DNA of 64,000 nt from Tanypteryx hageni (lineage: Eukaryota > Arthropoda > Insecta > Odonata > Petaluridae), in contig CM054115.1 of NCBI GenBank assembly GCA_028673005.1, positions 57,995,407-58,059,406 of the forward strand, written 5' to 3'. Below the pieces are notes generated by a model. That model searched no databases and was not told where the DNA came from. It saw only the letters and a list, made by a program, of their open reading frames with translations. Positions 1-10,414 of the stretch are shown piece by piece (position 1 is the first letter of the stretch; each line of letters starts with the position of its first letter). A program made the position numbers and the translations under genes.

Positions 1-2656
1 TAATAGTTTTATTCTTTTAGAATCTACTATCGGTGGATAGCGCTGCTGACGGCTGATTGGTAACCGAAATGGGCATATTGTTTTTCGTAACCTATGTTGT
101 TGAAGATAGATGAGATAAGTAGATACTACTTACTTTTCCAATTTTGATTTCTAAGCGCTTATTTTTTGAGCGTTTTTAGCCACAAGGCATATAAATCTCT
201 TTTGGATTGAAATACTAATGGCAATTCTGACATTTTTCTGTAATCCATCATCTGTGAAGAACGAATATCAGGAAATTGCGCCTGTCTCGCGGCAACGAAT
301 AGACTCGGGTTCAGTTCCTCCCTCTCATTAATCAACGCGTTGCTCGCGATTTTTCTCTATCTCAAGGAGTTACAGACACACGTCAGGAATCTTATTTTGA
401 TTGCCTAGTTCCGCGGAGAACTCTTAGAGACCAGAAGATAAATAGTAATCGTTTTATTGGTTGTCGTAATCGCCTTGAAGCCGGAAACTTCAATCTCAAG
501 CAGGAAGGTACGCATCCACTCCTCATTTTTTATAGAAAATTGCAGCATGAAGATGACTAAGAAGAATACAGAGCTAATTTTATAAATAGTCCATTCTGCT
601 GATCATCCGATTTCTTTACGGATTTTCCGTTTTGCCGTAGAAATTGCGTATGACCAATTTTGGTCTAGCATGTTATGCAAGTTCGCTGTTCGTTGAGCAA
701 ATAAAAAACGATGGCGCAAAAAGAGATCCTTTCGCAGCGCTCTAAATATCGACGTGACGGGTCACAAATCCTATTATATCCGTTCAAATTCATTTGATCC
801 ACAAAGAGATTCTATCTTTTAGTTATTTGAGTTCCTCTGGCGAAGGAGTCACTTATATTCAAAGGACAGAACAATAAATGCATGCCAAGCAAACATCTTT
901 AAAATTTTATGGTCATCTGCTGTGTCCGTGTTAATTTTTTCCTCATTATAGCTACTTATATGGAATACTTGTTTCGTATGAATAAAAATTTGGGAAATAA
1001 TGTAAGATGGAAGTGATACTGGACGTTTTACTAGTTATTTTGGCATACAGGGAATGAGAGTGATCTGTCTCGCTTTAATATAATTAATTTCTAGGTTGAT
1101 ATGTGTCATATGTGCTAAGGGAAAACGATAAGTGGAGTTCAGGATTACAAAATGATTAGATGCATTCCATCGAACGCGTTGTACAAAAAACCATTCTGCG
1201 CATGCGCGTTTCAGGCAATGCAGATTGTGCAATCGCCAGCACGAAGTTCCGCTCGCAGCAAAGAAGAATCGCCGCACGCACCTCTTTCACCTTCGCTTTT
1301 CACTCTTTAGAGATCGGCGATATAATTGAGCGGTGGCTTTCCCTCAGTTTTATTTTCACGTGTCGGTCATCTTGAATTGCGTCCTTGTGATCTAGGCTCC
1401 GACAACCTTCGTGTTCATTTCCAACCTGGAGCCTTGCTCCTTTGGTTGTTGTTGTTGATGGCGACACGCGCGATTTGTTATTATAAAAGTAGACGGGGCT
1501 TATATTTTCCGCGGAAAACTCTTTCGGCTGTCGTGAAACACGCATTTATTTCTTTGGGTCATAACCCGAAGTGTCGGGGGGAGAAAGCGAATGATTTGCG
1601 GAAAATGAATTGCATCGTCATGTCGTGTACTCGAGCGGCTGGGGTTTATTTTGATTCAAGAAGCAAGAAACTCGAAAATTAACGACCTTGTTTTTTATTT
1701 TGCTTATTACATGTATGAATGTATGTATGTATGTATGTATGAATTGGTTACAATCCTGTCCGTTCTTCATTGCGTGTGAAAAAGTTTGCAGGTCAAGATA
1801 ATTAATGTTTAAGAAAATAGTGTACTCAAAAAGATTCACTGTGTTATTGGATCGATGACACGACCTCGATATGTAATGTCAATCGTGATTTTTATTCTCC
1901 TTCTAAGTCTCATTGTCAGTCGTTTGCGTCTGACATGTGGCAACGCCGCTTCCCCCGATTTAAGCTACTCGGTTTTTTAAGATGGGGTCAATAATCGAGC
2001 GAATTCACGCTCCATCGCATGTCTCTGTTTACGCCTAACTTCGCCCGGCGCCATTAAAAAAACTCTATCGTAGCCCGAGTTCGCATGTCGTACATCACCC
2101 TCCGAAGGAAGCCGCCTTTGATTTGGCGGAATAACGTGTCATGCTATCAGTGCGGTGGCGCTGCAGTGTGACGAAGATGAAATCTGTGCGTGCATCAGGC
2201 TCGAGGTAAATAGCCCGTAGCGAATGCGATTCGTGCCGCCTTGCGTGTCGTGAGGCAGATGTTATTTAGCGCGGTTGGAACGCGAAGAAAATTGTTGGAA
2301 TCCTTCCTTCTTTCACATTAGGTGAAATTACACAATCGCGGCGTTGAAGAAGGCTAGACAAATTTTAGTGTCTGAAGAGATGAGGACAAAAGTTTTGTTT
2401 TCCGAAAAAGAGGACTTGTGTCATCGATTTATCTGTCTGTTTGTTCGTATTCCTCACTGTTTTTTGACTGACGCATTTCTGGTAAGTCCATTATGATAGC
2501 CCTTGGATATTTGCTTCCACCTTTTAGAATTTTACGGATGGTTTATATTTTTTTCTTCTTTTCTGAAATATTTAGAAATTCAAAACGGCTGAATTACTAA
2601 TGCCAGATGTCTCCAGTTTTCAAAGCCGTAATAAAAAAAGAAGAAAGAGAAAACCC
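1..2656. other. Intergenic stretch, no gene recognised
   Basis: No coding sequence is supported here. The part from about 1180 to 2330 is richer in G+C and CpG than the flanks, for example GCGCATGCGCGT near 1198. The open frames across it have no recognisable domain and no convincing splice structure. It could be a distal CpG-rich regulatory region or old repeat sequence. Confidence 0.4.
1711..1744. repeat. (ATGT)n microsatellite
   Basis: An imperfect run of the tetranucleotide ATGT with an ATGA variant near each end. It is a simple sequence repeat in non-coding DNA. Confidence 0.8.
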
Positions 2657-2694
2657 TTCCATTGGGATCCGCCAATCAATGGATCCCAATGGAA
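2657..2694. repeat. Perfect 14-bp inverted repeat (hairpin)
   Basis: The arms TTCCATTGGGATCC and GGATCCCAATGGAA are exact reverse complements separated by the 10-base loop GCCAATCAAT. No gene is adjacent. It could form a cruciform or RNA hairpin; no function is claimed. Confidence 0.75.
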
Positions 2695-3393
2695 AAAAAT
2701 AATCTTTCGTAGTTATTTTATTACAAATTTTCACAAATTTACGGACGACTTAATTAACAATATTTCCAAATTTGCTATCTCTTTTCAGTTTAATGTGTCT
2801 TAAAATCCCTTTTTTCGAGGGGGTGGTTAGTATAATTCAACCTTTTAAATATATGACTCGAAAATTATTTTATGGTCAAGTATCGAAAAATTATAAATTT
2901 TCGGTCACATGAACTGCCGAGATATTTAGCAGAAGAAGTGATACTACCCATTAATCTAAATAAGATAAATTTACTTTTTTGGTATTACATAAAAAGAGAA
3001 ATTTTCGAAAATATGACTACCTCCGACATTCGAGGAAAAATATAAAATTAAAATAATTCTAATTATCTATTTACGGATGGTATCCACGATCCATATGAAA
3101 TGCCATTTATGAAAATGTGAGGGATGCTGAAATTAGGCGAAAAAGAGAATGTATCCGATGGTACAGCGGCGAGGGAATCAACTCCGTGAGAGGAAACAAT
3201 TTTCGGTTCATTCCCCTGGGAGTTGCTTCATTCTTTCCGAAACCAGAAGACAGCAATTTTGTGCAATGCGGCGAAAGTGAAATACGGGCTAATTTTGCCG
3301 CGGTTGAAAGGTGTTACCGAAATGGACTTGTTTCACAATAGGAGAGATCAATGATTCAAAGATTGAAGCAAAAGGCGTTCCATTCTCTTTCTG

Positions 3394-3459
<66 letters not shown>

Positions 3460-3573
3460 TTCGCCGGCCAAGCACCGAAGGGAATATCCATGGGAGAACG
3501 AAATATTTATTTGAATTTCTTGTTTATAATAAACGCAATCTAAAATTTCAATATAAAAATAAACAAGGCCTCC
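2695..3573. other. Intergenic, AT-rich, holds one (TA)n tract
   Basis: Apart from the microsatellite at 3397-3457, nothing recognisable was seen. Open frames running through the TA tract translate to Tyr-Ile repeats and are artefacts. Confidence 0.5.
3397..3457. repeat. (TA)n microsatellite, about 30 units
   Basis: An uninterrupted AT dinucleotide run of about 60 bases. A second tract of similar length lies at 26545-26598. Both are likely to vary in length. Confidence 0.95.
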
Positions 3574-3585
3574 TGTTAAATAGCT

Positions 3586-4634
3586 CATCATCATCATGAG
3601 GTGTTCTGCCTCTAGGCAGGTCCCTGGCACCAGCGTTGTCTCCACTCATTTCTGTTCCTTGCCATTTCTTTCATTTCCTGATACCCTCCCCTTTCTTTCA
3701 GATCGTCAAACATTTTTATTCTTCTACGTCCCCTTTTCCTTTCACCTTCTACTGATCCTTCCAACACCATCAATAGTAAACCTTCTCCTCTCAAGATATG
3801 CCCTAACCAGTTACTTTTCCTCCTCTGAATTGTTTCAAGTAATCTTCTCTTCTCATTCACCCTTGTTAGTATTGCTTCATTCCTTATCCTATCCGTCCAC
3901 TTAACCTTCTCCATCCGCCTCCACACCCACATTTCAAATGCCTCTAGTCTTTCTTTCTCTCTTTTCTTTAGCGTCCATGTTTCACACCCATAAAGCAATA
4001 CACTCCAAACATAGCACTTCACAAGACGTTTCTTCAGATTTAAATCCATTTTACCACATAGTACCCGTTTTTTCCTATTAAATGTTTCTTTTGCCATTGC
4101 TATTCTTGTTCTTATTTCTTTTTCACTTCTCCAGTCTTCAGTTAGCATGCTTCCCAAATATCTATACTGTTTTACTTGCTCCACTCTTCCATCCTTTATT
4201 GACACATTCATAATCTCTCTATCCCCTATTCTCATCACCTTTGTTTTCTTTATGTTCATTTTCATTCCATATTCCATCATCCTGTCTTCTAGCTTTGTAA
4301 CCATTTCCTGAATATGCCTCGTTTCATCTGCCAAAATTACCATGTCATCAGCAAACCTTATACAATTTATTATTCTACCCCCAATACTAATTCCTTTATC
4401 ATTCCCTATTCCATTGTCAATCATTTCTTCAGCATATATATTGAACAGGGTTGGCGATAAGCAGCAACCTTGCCTTACTCCTCTTCCTAGATCATACCAT
4501 TCGGTCTGTGCATCTTTTATCCTCATAGCTGCTTTCTGTTTCATATACAGCTCTTTAATTAACCTTCTATCTTTCCAGTCTACTTTTTTTGCTTTTAGTA
4601 TTTCCATAAGTTTTTCCCAGTTCACTCGGTCGAA
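3586..4634 (-). mobile_element. 5'-truncated RTE-like LINE insertion with 12-bp TSD
   Basis: A minus-strand non-LTR retrotransposon carrying the C-terminal part of a reverse transcriptase. It is bounded by identical 12-bp copies of TGTTAAATAGCT at 3574-3585 and 4635-4646. Its 3' end, on the left, is a short (ATG)4 tail about 10 bases after the stop codon. The 5' end is cut inside the RT at the Phe-Asp-Arg-Val motif. Truncation, a simple-repeat tail and a duplication together are the signature of target-primed reverse transcription. The perfect duplication and open frame suggest a fairly young insertion. The RTE assignment rests on the protein type and the short-repeat tail. Confidence 0.88.
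3612..4634 (-). CDS. RTE-like LINE reverse transcriptase, C-terminal fragment
   Basis: This is an open fragment of about 340 codons with no start of its own: the first Met at 4625 is internal, and the frame is open to the element boundary at 4634. Counted from that Met, it shows the RT motif VRQGCCLSPTLFN near residues 50-62 and the catalytic FADDMVILA at 91-99. These are followed by a YLGS thumb motif, LLYGCETWTL, and a C-terminal region containing WLGHILR. RT palm motifs before the FDRVNW segment and the whole endonuclease are missing, so it cannot act alone. There are no internal stops or frameshifts. It would have copied element RNA at a nicked chromosomal target. It is a transposon remnant, not a host gene. 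Confidence 0.88.
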   Translation of the reverse strand, partial: FDRVNWEKLMEILKAKKVDWKDRRLIKELYMKQKAAMRIKDAQTEWYDLGRGVRQGCCLSPTLFNIYAEEMIDNGIGNDKGISIGGRIINCIRFADDMVILADETRHIQEMVTKLEDRMMEYGMKMNIKKTKVMRIGDREIMNVSIKDGRVEQVKQYRYLGSMLTEDWRSEKEIRTRIAMAKETFNRKKRVLCGKMDLNLKKRLVKCYVWSVLLYGCETWTLKKREKERLEAFEMWVWRRMEKVKWTDRIRNEAILTRVNEKRRLLETIQRRKSNWLGHILRGEGLLLMVLEGSVEGERKRGRRRIKMFDDLKERGGYQEMKEMARNRNEWRQRWCQGPA

Positions 4635-4646
4635 TGTTAAATAGCT

Positions 4647-4988
4647 GAGGCCACATTAAAAACTGACCGCTGCACACACCTCACGACAGTCATTAACTCG
4701 GATTAGGAGTGCGAAACTAGGGGGCTTGTCCCGAAACCGAGCTCAAGTACCTGCCCCCTACCAGCAGGGGGTCTCTAGCCGACCAAATCATTTGCAATAA
4801 AATTTAAACTTTTTTACGTTGTTAAATTATGACGCATATTACCTCGGACTAAAAGGTCAACAAAAATACTTGGATGACGGGAAACCTCTTCAGGAGTAGC
4901 TTATGCGACTTGAGAGACGAAAGCTTCCGAATTGGACCAGCGTGCTGCCATAATCGAGCGAGCGTGGATTTGAAGTACGCGCGTGTTC
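4647..4988. other. Intergenic spacer between two LINE fragments
   Basis: No gene was recognised between the RTE-like insertion and the 3' end of the CR1-like fragment. A short inverted motif CCCCCTACCAGCAGGGGG lies near 4751. Confidence 0.4.
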
Positions 4989-5825
4989 TACATCTACATA
5001 TTACCCTGCAAGTCACCTTGACGGTGGATGGCAGGGGGTGCCGCGCACCAAGTTCCTAACTAATTATTATTCACAGTTATCTATTGTGGTCACGTATTGT
5101 CCTAGGGAAAAAGAACTCCTTATACCTCTCCGTCCTACTATCTATTTCGCGAATCTTGTCCTCATTATCCCTCCGTCCAATATACGTTGGTTGTCGAATA
5201 ATATCCTTCATTTCATTTACGAATATCTCCGACCTATATTTATCTAGAAGTTTAAGTCTCGCCTCTAATCTACGATCTTTCAACGATGGCCAACTCAACT
5301 CTTCAATGAGTAACGTAACGCTCTGTTTTTTATCGTAATTCTTTTTCACGAATCTAGCTGCTCGCCGCTGTATTTTTTCTAAATCCGTTATGTGTCCCCT
5401 CTGATATGGATCCCAAACCGCTGCTGCGTATTCCATTTGAGGTCTAACCAACGATAAATAACAGGATTCTCTCATCTTTTCCGTGCTTTTCCTGACTATC
5501 CTACGCACAAAAGCCAACTTCTTATTTGCCGCACCTATCACTCGTCTTATGTGGGTGTCCCAAGACAGGTCACGATTCAAGGTTACCCCGAGGTATTTCA
5601 CAGATTCCGAAACAGGAATGCTCTCACCATCTATCGAGTAGGTAAACACGGACGATGGGCTTCTAGATTTCCAAAAGTTTAGAACGTTACTCTTTTTCTG
5701 ATTGATTTCTAGCTGCCATTCCTTGCACCAAACAGATAACGCATCCAGATCATCCTGAAGCTGACGATGGTCGCTAGGACCACTAATTTCTCTATAGACT
5801 ACGGTGTCTATTTCTGCAAGCTAAC
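4989..5825 (-). mobile_element. 5'-truncated CR1-like LINE fragment
   Basis: A minus-strand copy of the same LINE family as the element at 28292-31526. Both 3' ends carry a segment reading GGTGC-NNN-GCACCCCCTGCCA followed by TGCAGGGTAA and the terminal GTAGATGTA. The 5' end is cut near the RT catalytic motif, whose FADD is not intact here. No target-site duplication was evident, as is common for CR1-type elements. Confidence 0.85.
5077..5815 (-). CDS. CR1-like LINE reverse transcriptase, C-terminal fragment
   Basis: This frame is open from the truncation point to a natural stop. It contains the segment right after the catalytic aspartates (DTVVYRE), then KEWQLEINQKK, KYLGVTLNRDLSWDTHIRRV, LSLVRPQMEYAAAVWDP, and the conserved end FFPRTIRDHNR. 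These match, block by block, the C-terminal half of the RT open frame at 29747-31456. The Met at 5649 is internal and not a real start. The palm domain is missing, so the fragment is inactive. No frameshift was seen within it. Confidence 0.87.
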
Positions 5826-6886
5826 ACGACAAGTTGCAAGTGGCTCCTAGACGCGGAAATAATAAACTGCTTAAAAGGTCATGCTGATAGCTGTTGGTAC
5901 GATGGTAGCAACTTCCGGACGATGTATCAACGGATATTTTTGCAACATCACGGGAACGACTGCTCCTAAACCAGCTTCAGAGAGCGAGAGAGAAGAGAAT
6001 GAAGAGGTGAGCCTACTTGAATCTGCACGTCCTACCAGCTAAGAGGCCTTCATAGCGCTTGCTGTGCTCAACAAACTTATAAAATTTGCTCAAGTACTGA
6101 TAATGTGGCCATATAGATGGACAAAGTAAATGAACTGGAAAACGAGAAACACATCAAAGGAAAAGGTCCTCGCTTATTGCATTGGCTGTTTCTGGGAGCA
6201 CTTGCGACAAGCTGATTTTCGATGATCGAAATTTTTTTACACACTTTCATTTAACTTACTCTGTTATATATATAAATATATATAAATTCCAGAGGGCTGA
6301 AATTTCGGGTATATTATTCTTATTTCAGATGACAACCGACAAAAAAATCGAAAATCACGAAGAAGTTAATATTTAAGGGTTCTTTTTAACCCCAGTGTTC
6401 CATTTCAATACCCCATAAGAAAAGCATGGGATTCAGTGCAAGACTTTCTAAAAATGCATTTTAAAATTACTTAAAATTGGGATACGAATTCAGGAAAAGA
6501 ACAGTTGTTTAGCTGAAAGAGCGAAGTTCTTAATTTTGTAAGGCAGAAGTCAAATACATACCGAATTAGCGTAAATATCTGTTTTGAATCGGAAAAAGTG
6601 TGAATTTTTTCTCTGGTCAACAATGGAAATGTATAAAAACCACTGCAACGACTTTAATTGCTTTTAAAGGGACCTTAAATGCTCTTAATGGAAGTTAAAG
6701 ACGTTTTAATGCTTTTAAGGGAAATTCATGGCGCCATAATGAATGATAGTGGAACTTCAAATATTTTAAGAATTTTCCTATATTGAAATAAACTTTGAAA
6801 ATTCAATTTATAATTTTTGCAATTTTCCATAATCCAAAAACTCAACTTTAAATATAAGAAGACTAAAATGGAGAAAATAATTTATT
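5826..6886. other. Intergenic, no gene recognised
   Basis: AT-rich sequence. Near 6655-6730 are short degenerate direct repeats of the type AATGCTTTTAAGGGA. Nothing else stands out. Confidence 0.4.
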
Positions 6887-7110
6887 AAAAAAATGTTTTT
6901 CAGTATACACACTTTTATGTGCATAAGTAGAAAATAAATTTTTCTGCCCTCAACTTGAATTAAATTCGTTGTGCAGAATAAGAGTGGGTGGGAATTTTTA
7001 CCGCCCACATTTATTCTACACAACAATTTTAATTCAAGTTGAGGGCAGAAAAAATTATTTTCTACTTTTAAGTGCATATAAAAGTGTGTATACTGAAAAA
7101 CATTTTTTTT
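6887..7110. mobile_element. Foldback element with about 105-bp inverted arms
   Basis: The left arm (about 6887-6993) and right arm (about 7000-7110) are near-perfect reverse complements meeting at GTGGGTGGG/CCGCCCAC around a short loop. Matching blocks include TTTTTCAGTATACACACTTTTAT and CTGCCCTCAACTTGAATT, read from the outside inwards. The whole unit would fold into one long hairpin. It has no coding capacity; open frames across it are by-products. It resembles a foldback or MITE-type element, or a precursor of hairpin RNA. Confidence 0.8.
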
Positions 7111-8346
7111 AAATATATTATTCTCATATAAAGCAATGTATAAGAAGGGAAATTTTGGGTGCACTTGGGTTGGTTTTTCGATCATAAACACATACATTAA
7201 CAGTATTTAATAGATATTTATTCATTCATTAAAGAAAAAAAAAAGAAAAAATGAAAGTAATGCACCTGGTGCTGGAGGAGCAGAGTTTATGGGAGACAAC
7301 TTAGATGCATCTTAGGACTTGAAAAATGCGTGAAGAGTGGGTTGGTTTGCTAGACATCCGCCGTCGTTTTGTGATTTACGTTAAACAGCCCATTCAACAT
7401 CTATTTGGCTACGGCAACGGTAATCGTATCTACGCGAGCGAACGAGGGTTTTTTACTTTTTGGCACCAAAACGAAATAAAGCAGATAATTCGAATCCGTT
7501 TAATTCTAAGCTATGAAATGTTTGTTCCTTGAGCTTCGAATTAACGCGGCTTTCCTGTATATTATGTTTCGGATTGTTTTCAAGATAGAAAACTCCGCGC
7601 GCCGAAAAAATAGTTTTTTTGTCATAAAGCCACAACATATATTTTGTTGAAACTCGTAAACGAGATTTTCAGCCGCACTTGAGTTCATAAGATGTATCAA
7701 ATAAATAAATAGGTTTCTATCTGCATCCATTGAAAATTCTATAGTTTTCTAGCTGTAGGTTTTACTACCTGTGTCGTTTAAAATATTACATGCATTATTT
7801 CATAAAGTGCGTTTGATTGCTTATATCCGAATTTAATCGACGCATTTATAGAGGTGCGCTTCACGAGGTCAAAGGTGTGAGTCAGAGGTGATATTACATC
7901 ACGCCAACTCCAATAAAACGATGCGTTGGTGGTGCGATTACTTCTTATAAAAAAGTCTTATGTATCCAGCACGACTTCCTCCATATAGAGTGATGAACAT
8001 GATCGATCGAGCGAGCGTCCTCAAGAATAATTAACGGCAATTTCACTGGTGAGTAATTTTTAAACACTGAATAATTTTCACAGTGAAAAATACTTGGAAT
8101 CACTTTTCACATTGAAAAACAATAAGTGAACAAAATTGTTATATGTTGCTATAGATAACAAAATATCGATGCGCGATTGAAATTACCGTTGGTGGCGCTG
8201 GGATTGCTGTCAATATTAACAATAAAATTTGTATACAAAATACGACGCATTGGGATAATTTTGTTCGCAATTAAAAATACCCTATACAGCAATCCGTTTT
8301 ATGAAAAAACGTTTCAAACAAAACTATTTTAAAATTATATTGTAGG
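7111..8346. other. Intergenic, no gene recognised
   Basis: Mixed AT-rich sequence with no coding evidence and no clear repeat structure on reading. Confidence 0.4.
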
Positions 8347-8350
8347 TTAA

Positions 8351-8499
8351 GTGAGCCATATTCCGACACGGTCCTAATTCCGATACTCGGCTCTATTGGT
8401 CATAGTATTGATATACGTTATACAAATTTTCAGCTTCCTACAATATGCCAAAAAATTATTAAAATTCGCCAAAGCTTAGAGTGTCGGATTATGGCTCAC
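8351..8499. mobile_element. 149-bp MITE with 19-bp TIRs and TTAA flanks
   Basis: The left end GTGAGCCATATTCCGACAC (8351-8369) and the right end GTGTCGGATTATGGCTCAC (8481-8499) are reverse complements with one mismatch. TTAA lies directly outside each end, at 8347-8350 and 8500-8503. TTAA duplication is typical of piggyBac-type elements, but the termini do not begin with CCC, so the superfamily is left open. Confidence 0.82.
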
Positions 8500-8574
8500 T
8501 TAACTTATACAACTTTAATAAGAAATTGATGGAATAATGTGATCCGAAGATCCTATGCAGACAGGCATAAGCTG

Positions 8575-8688
8575 TAAAGGTGGGAATAATTTTGAAACGA
8601 GAAAAAAGTCTGCTATGACCGAGAATCGGGGTTCGATTCCCGGTCATAGCAGACTTTTTTCTCATTTCAAAATTATTCCCAACTTTTA
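8575..8688. repeat. 54-bp-arm palindrome with tRNA B-box-like centre
   Basis: The left arm 8575-8628 and right arm 8634-8688 are reverse complements with about three mismatches and a 5-base loop. The right arm begins within GGTTCGATTCC, which fits the RNA polymerase III B-box consensus, and continues through a TTTTTTCTC tract. A single-armed relative lies near 35802-35836. The structure looks like a head-to-head duplication of a tRNA-derived repeat tail. Confidence 0.8.
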
Positions 8689-8699
8689 TAGGAACAAAT

Positions 8700-10412
8700 G
8701 TTTACATAAATAAAGCACTAAATGAGATATTTGAATAAATAGCGTAAACGTGCTCAGAGGATCTTAAAACGTGTATTTCCGTTGAGTTTTGGAAAATTCA
8801 AAATTTTGAAATGCTATTTTGTCGAGCCTTATAATGATCCTTGATTAGATTAAGAAAGGTGTTCCACTTAGTTTCTGTTCAGATTATCAAACTTGTTATT
8901 TTAAATTTTAAGTAGTAAGGTGAAATTATGGTCCCATTGCAACAGCTATATCTACAATTGAATTTTCTTTGATCAATAAACTCTCATTAGGATTAAAAGG
9001 CAATTAAAATAAAAACCTTAATATTCACTTTATTTCTTGGTAAAGTGTACACTAGCGGAAAGTAAAGTAACGGGGTAATTTGACACTATAACTTAGGTTG
9101 TGTCTCACATACCGCACCTTAGTACGGTTCAAGATTGAAGGAAATGTCTCCAGATGGAAGTTTGTATGCACGACACACAATCACCTTCGTATACCTTATA
9201 CCTTTTTTGTTTTTGCTTGATATAGATGAGAAACAATTTTATTCTATCGATTTGTTCCTAAACCGCTCCTGGAAGTGACTTACAAAATTCCAGAATGCAT
9301 GATCGAAATCCTTTAAACTTTTAAATAACAATGAACGCGAATCGAAAAATTTCCGGTATATTCCTTCCACCTCTAATCCATTCTAATCTTGCGTACAATA
9401 AAATACCTTGTTTGAGTCATCGCAGTCATGCACATTGCTATGCACTTTTGTTTCTCAATATAATCGCGTGCCTCCGGCTTTATCCAGCGTGAAGCTTATA
9501 GGTTATGGATAACGAACAGTAATTTTAAAAAATCCATCACATTAATTTTGTTACAACATATCGAGTTCACAAAAGTGCTAAGTTACTATGAAATATGATT
9601 ATTTTACCCTTGAAAACGTAACTTTGTTAAAAACATTGCTTTTTTTATTTGACAACAGGATTGAATGCACGTACTTTCGAAGCCATTAAGTCAAGGTGCT
9701 GTGAGACTGAAAACAAACAGGAGTAAGTTTTAAAAAAGTGAAGATGGATTTGCCATATTTAAAAACAAATCAATTTTAATTAATAAAAAGAACTGGACTG
9801 GGCAGATTTTGTGAGGGAGTGAGGTTCCGAATGAAGTCTTCATTTCGAACAAAGTAAGCTAAGAAAGAGCTGAGAAGGAAGTAAGAGAATAGAAACTCTT
9901 GGCTGATTGACGCCAGATTGAGAAACTCGGTTGTGAGCGCTTCGGCGAGCCGTGTTAGAGTTTACATAGGAAGTCTGTTTTAGAGATCCCGAGGTGCCAT
10001 GAAGTTGAAAATCAAGTATAAACAATTTTTTTTTCGTTAACACTTCATCAGCAATGGTTTTATATTCGTAGAATTGATGAAAATATGATGCTGTTGGTGT
10101 TAATGAACACGTGTCGCCTTTTCATCACCGGGAAAATATTCTCCGAGGCATTAGGTTGCACTCTCCTGAATTGAGATGTAACAAGCGAATTAAATAAGAA
10201 AAGACTTTTGGCTAAAGCTATGCAGGAGGGATGAATTGACTCAGTGAAAATAGAAACGCTAATTAGTAGATGCATAACGTCTTAGCAGTGACTTTCCACT
10301 TATATAATCAAAGGCTTTCGCGTTTTAAAAATATAATTCCACCAGTAGAGTAAGCTAGAAAATCAGAAAGCCTTACACTAACAAGTTAGGAAAGTGTACA
10401 GTGTATTACAAA
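8700..10412. other. Intergenic, no gene recognised
   Basis: No coding exon, tRNA or bounded repeat was recognised. Open frames of 60-70 codons here have no domain features. Confidence 0.35.
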
Positions 10413-10414
10413 TA

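Noticed and set aside
1326..1682. 118-codon open frame in a CpG-rich patch
   Set aside because: No recognisable domain, signal or splice context; higher local G+C makes long chance frames more likely.
3289..3645. Open frames crossing the (TA)n tract on both strands
   Set aside because: Tyr-Ile repeats come from the microsatellite; there is no flanking protein similarity.
6808..7197. 129-codon minus-strand frame
   Set aside because: It spans the foldback element and simply reads both arms.
8575..8688. Possible tRNA gene at the GGTTCGATTCC motif
   Set aside because: No acceptor or anticodon stem can be formed; the motif is part of a long palindrome.
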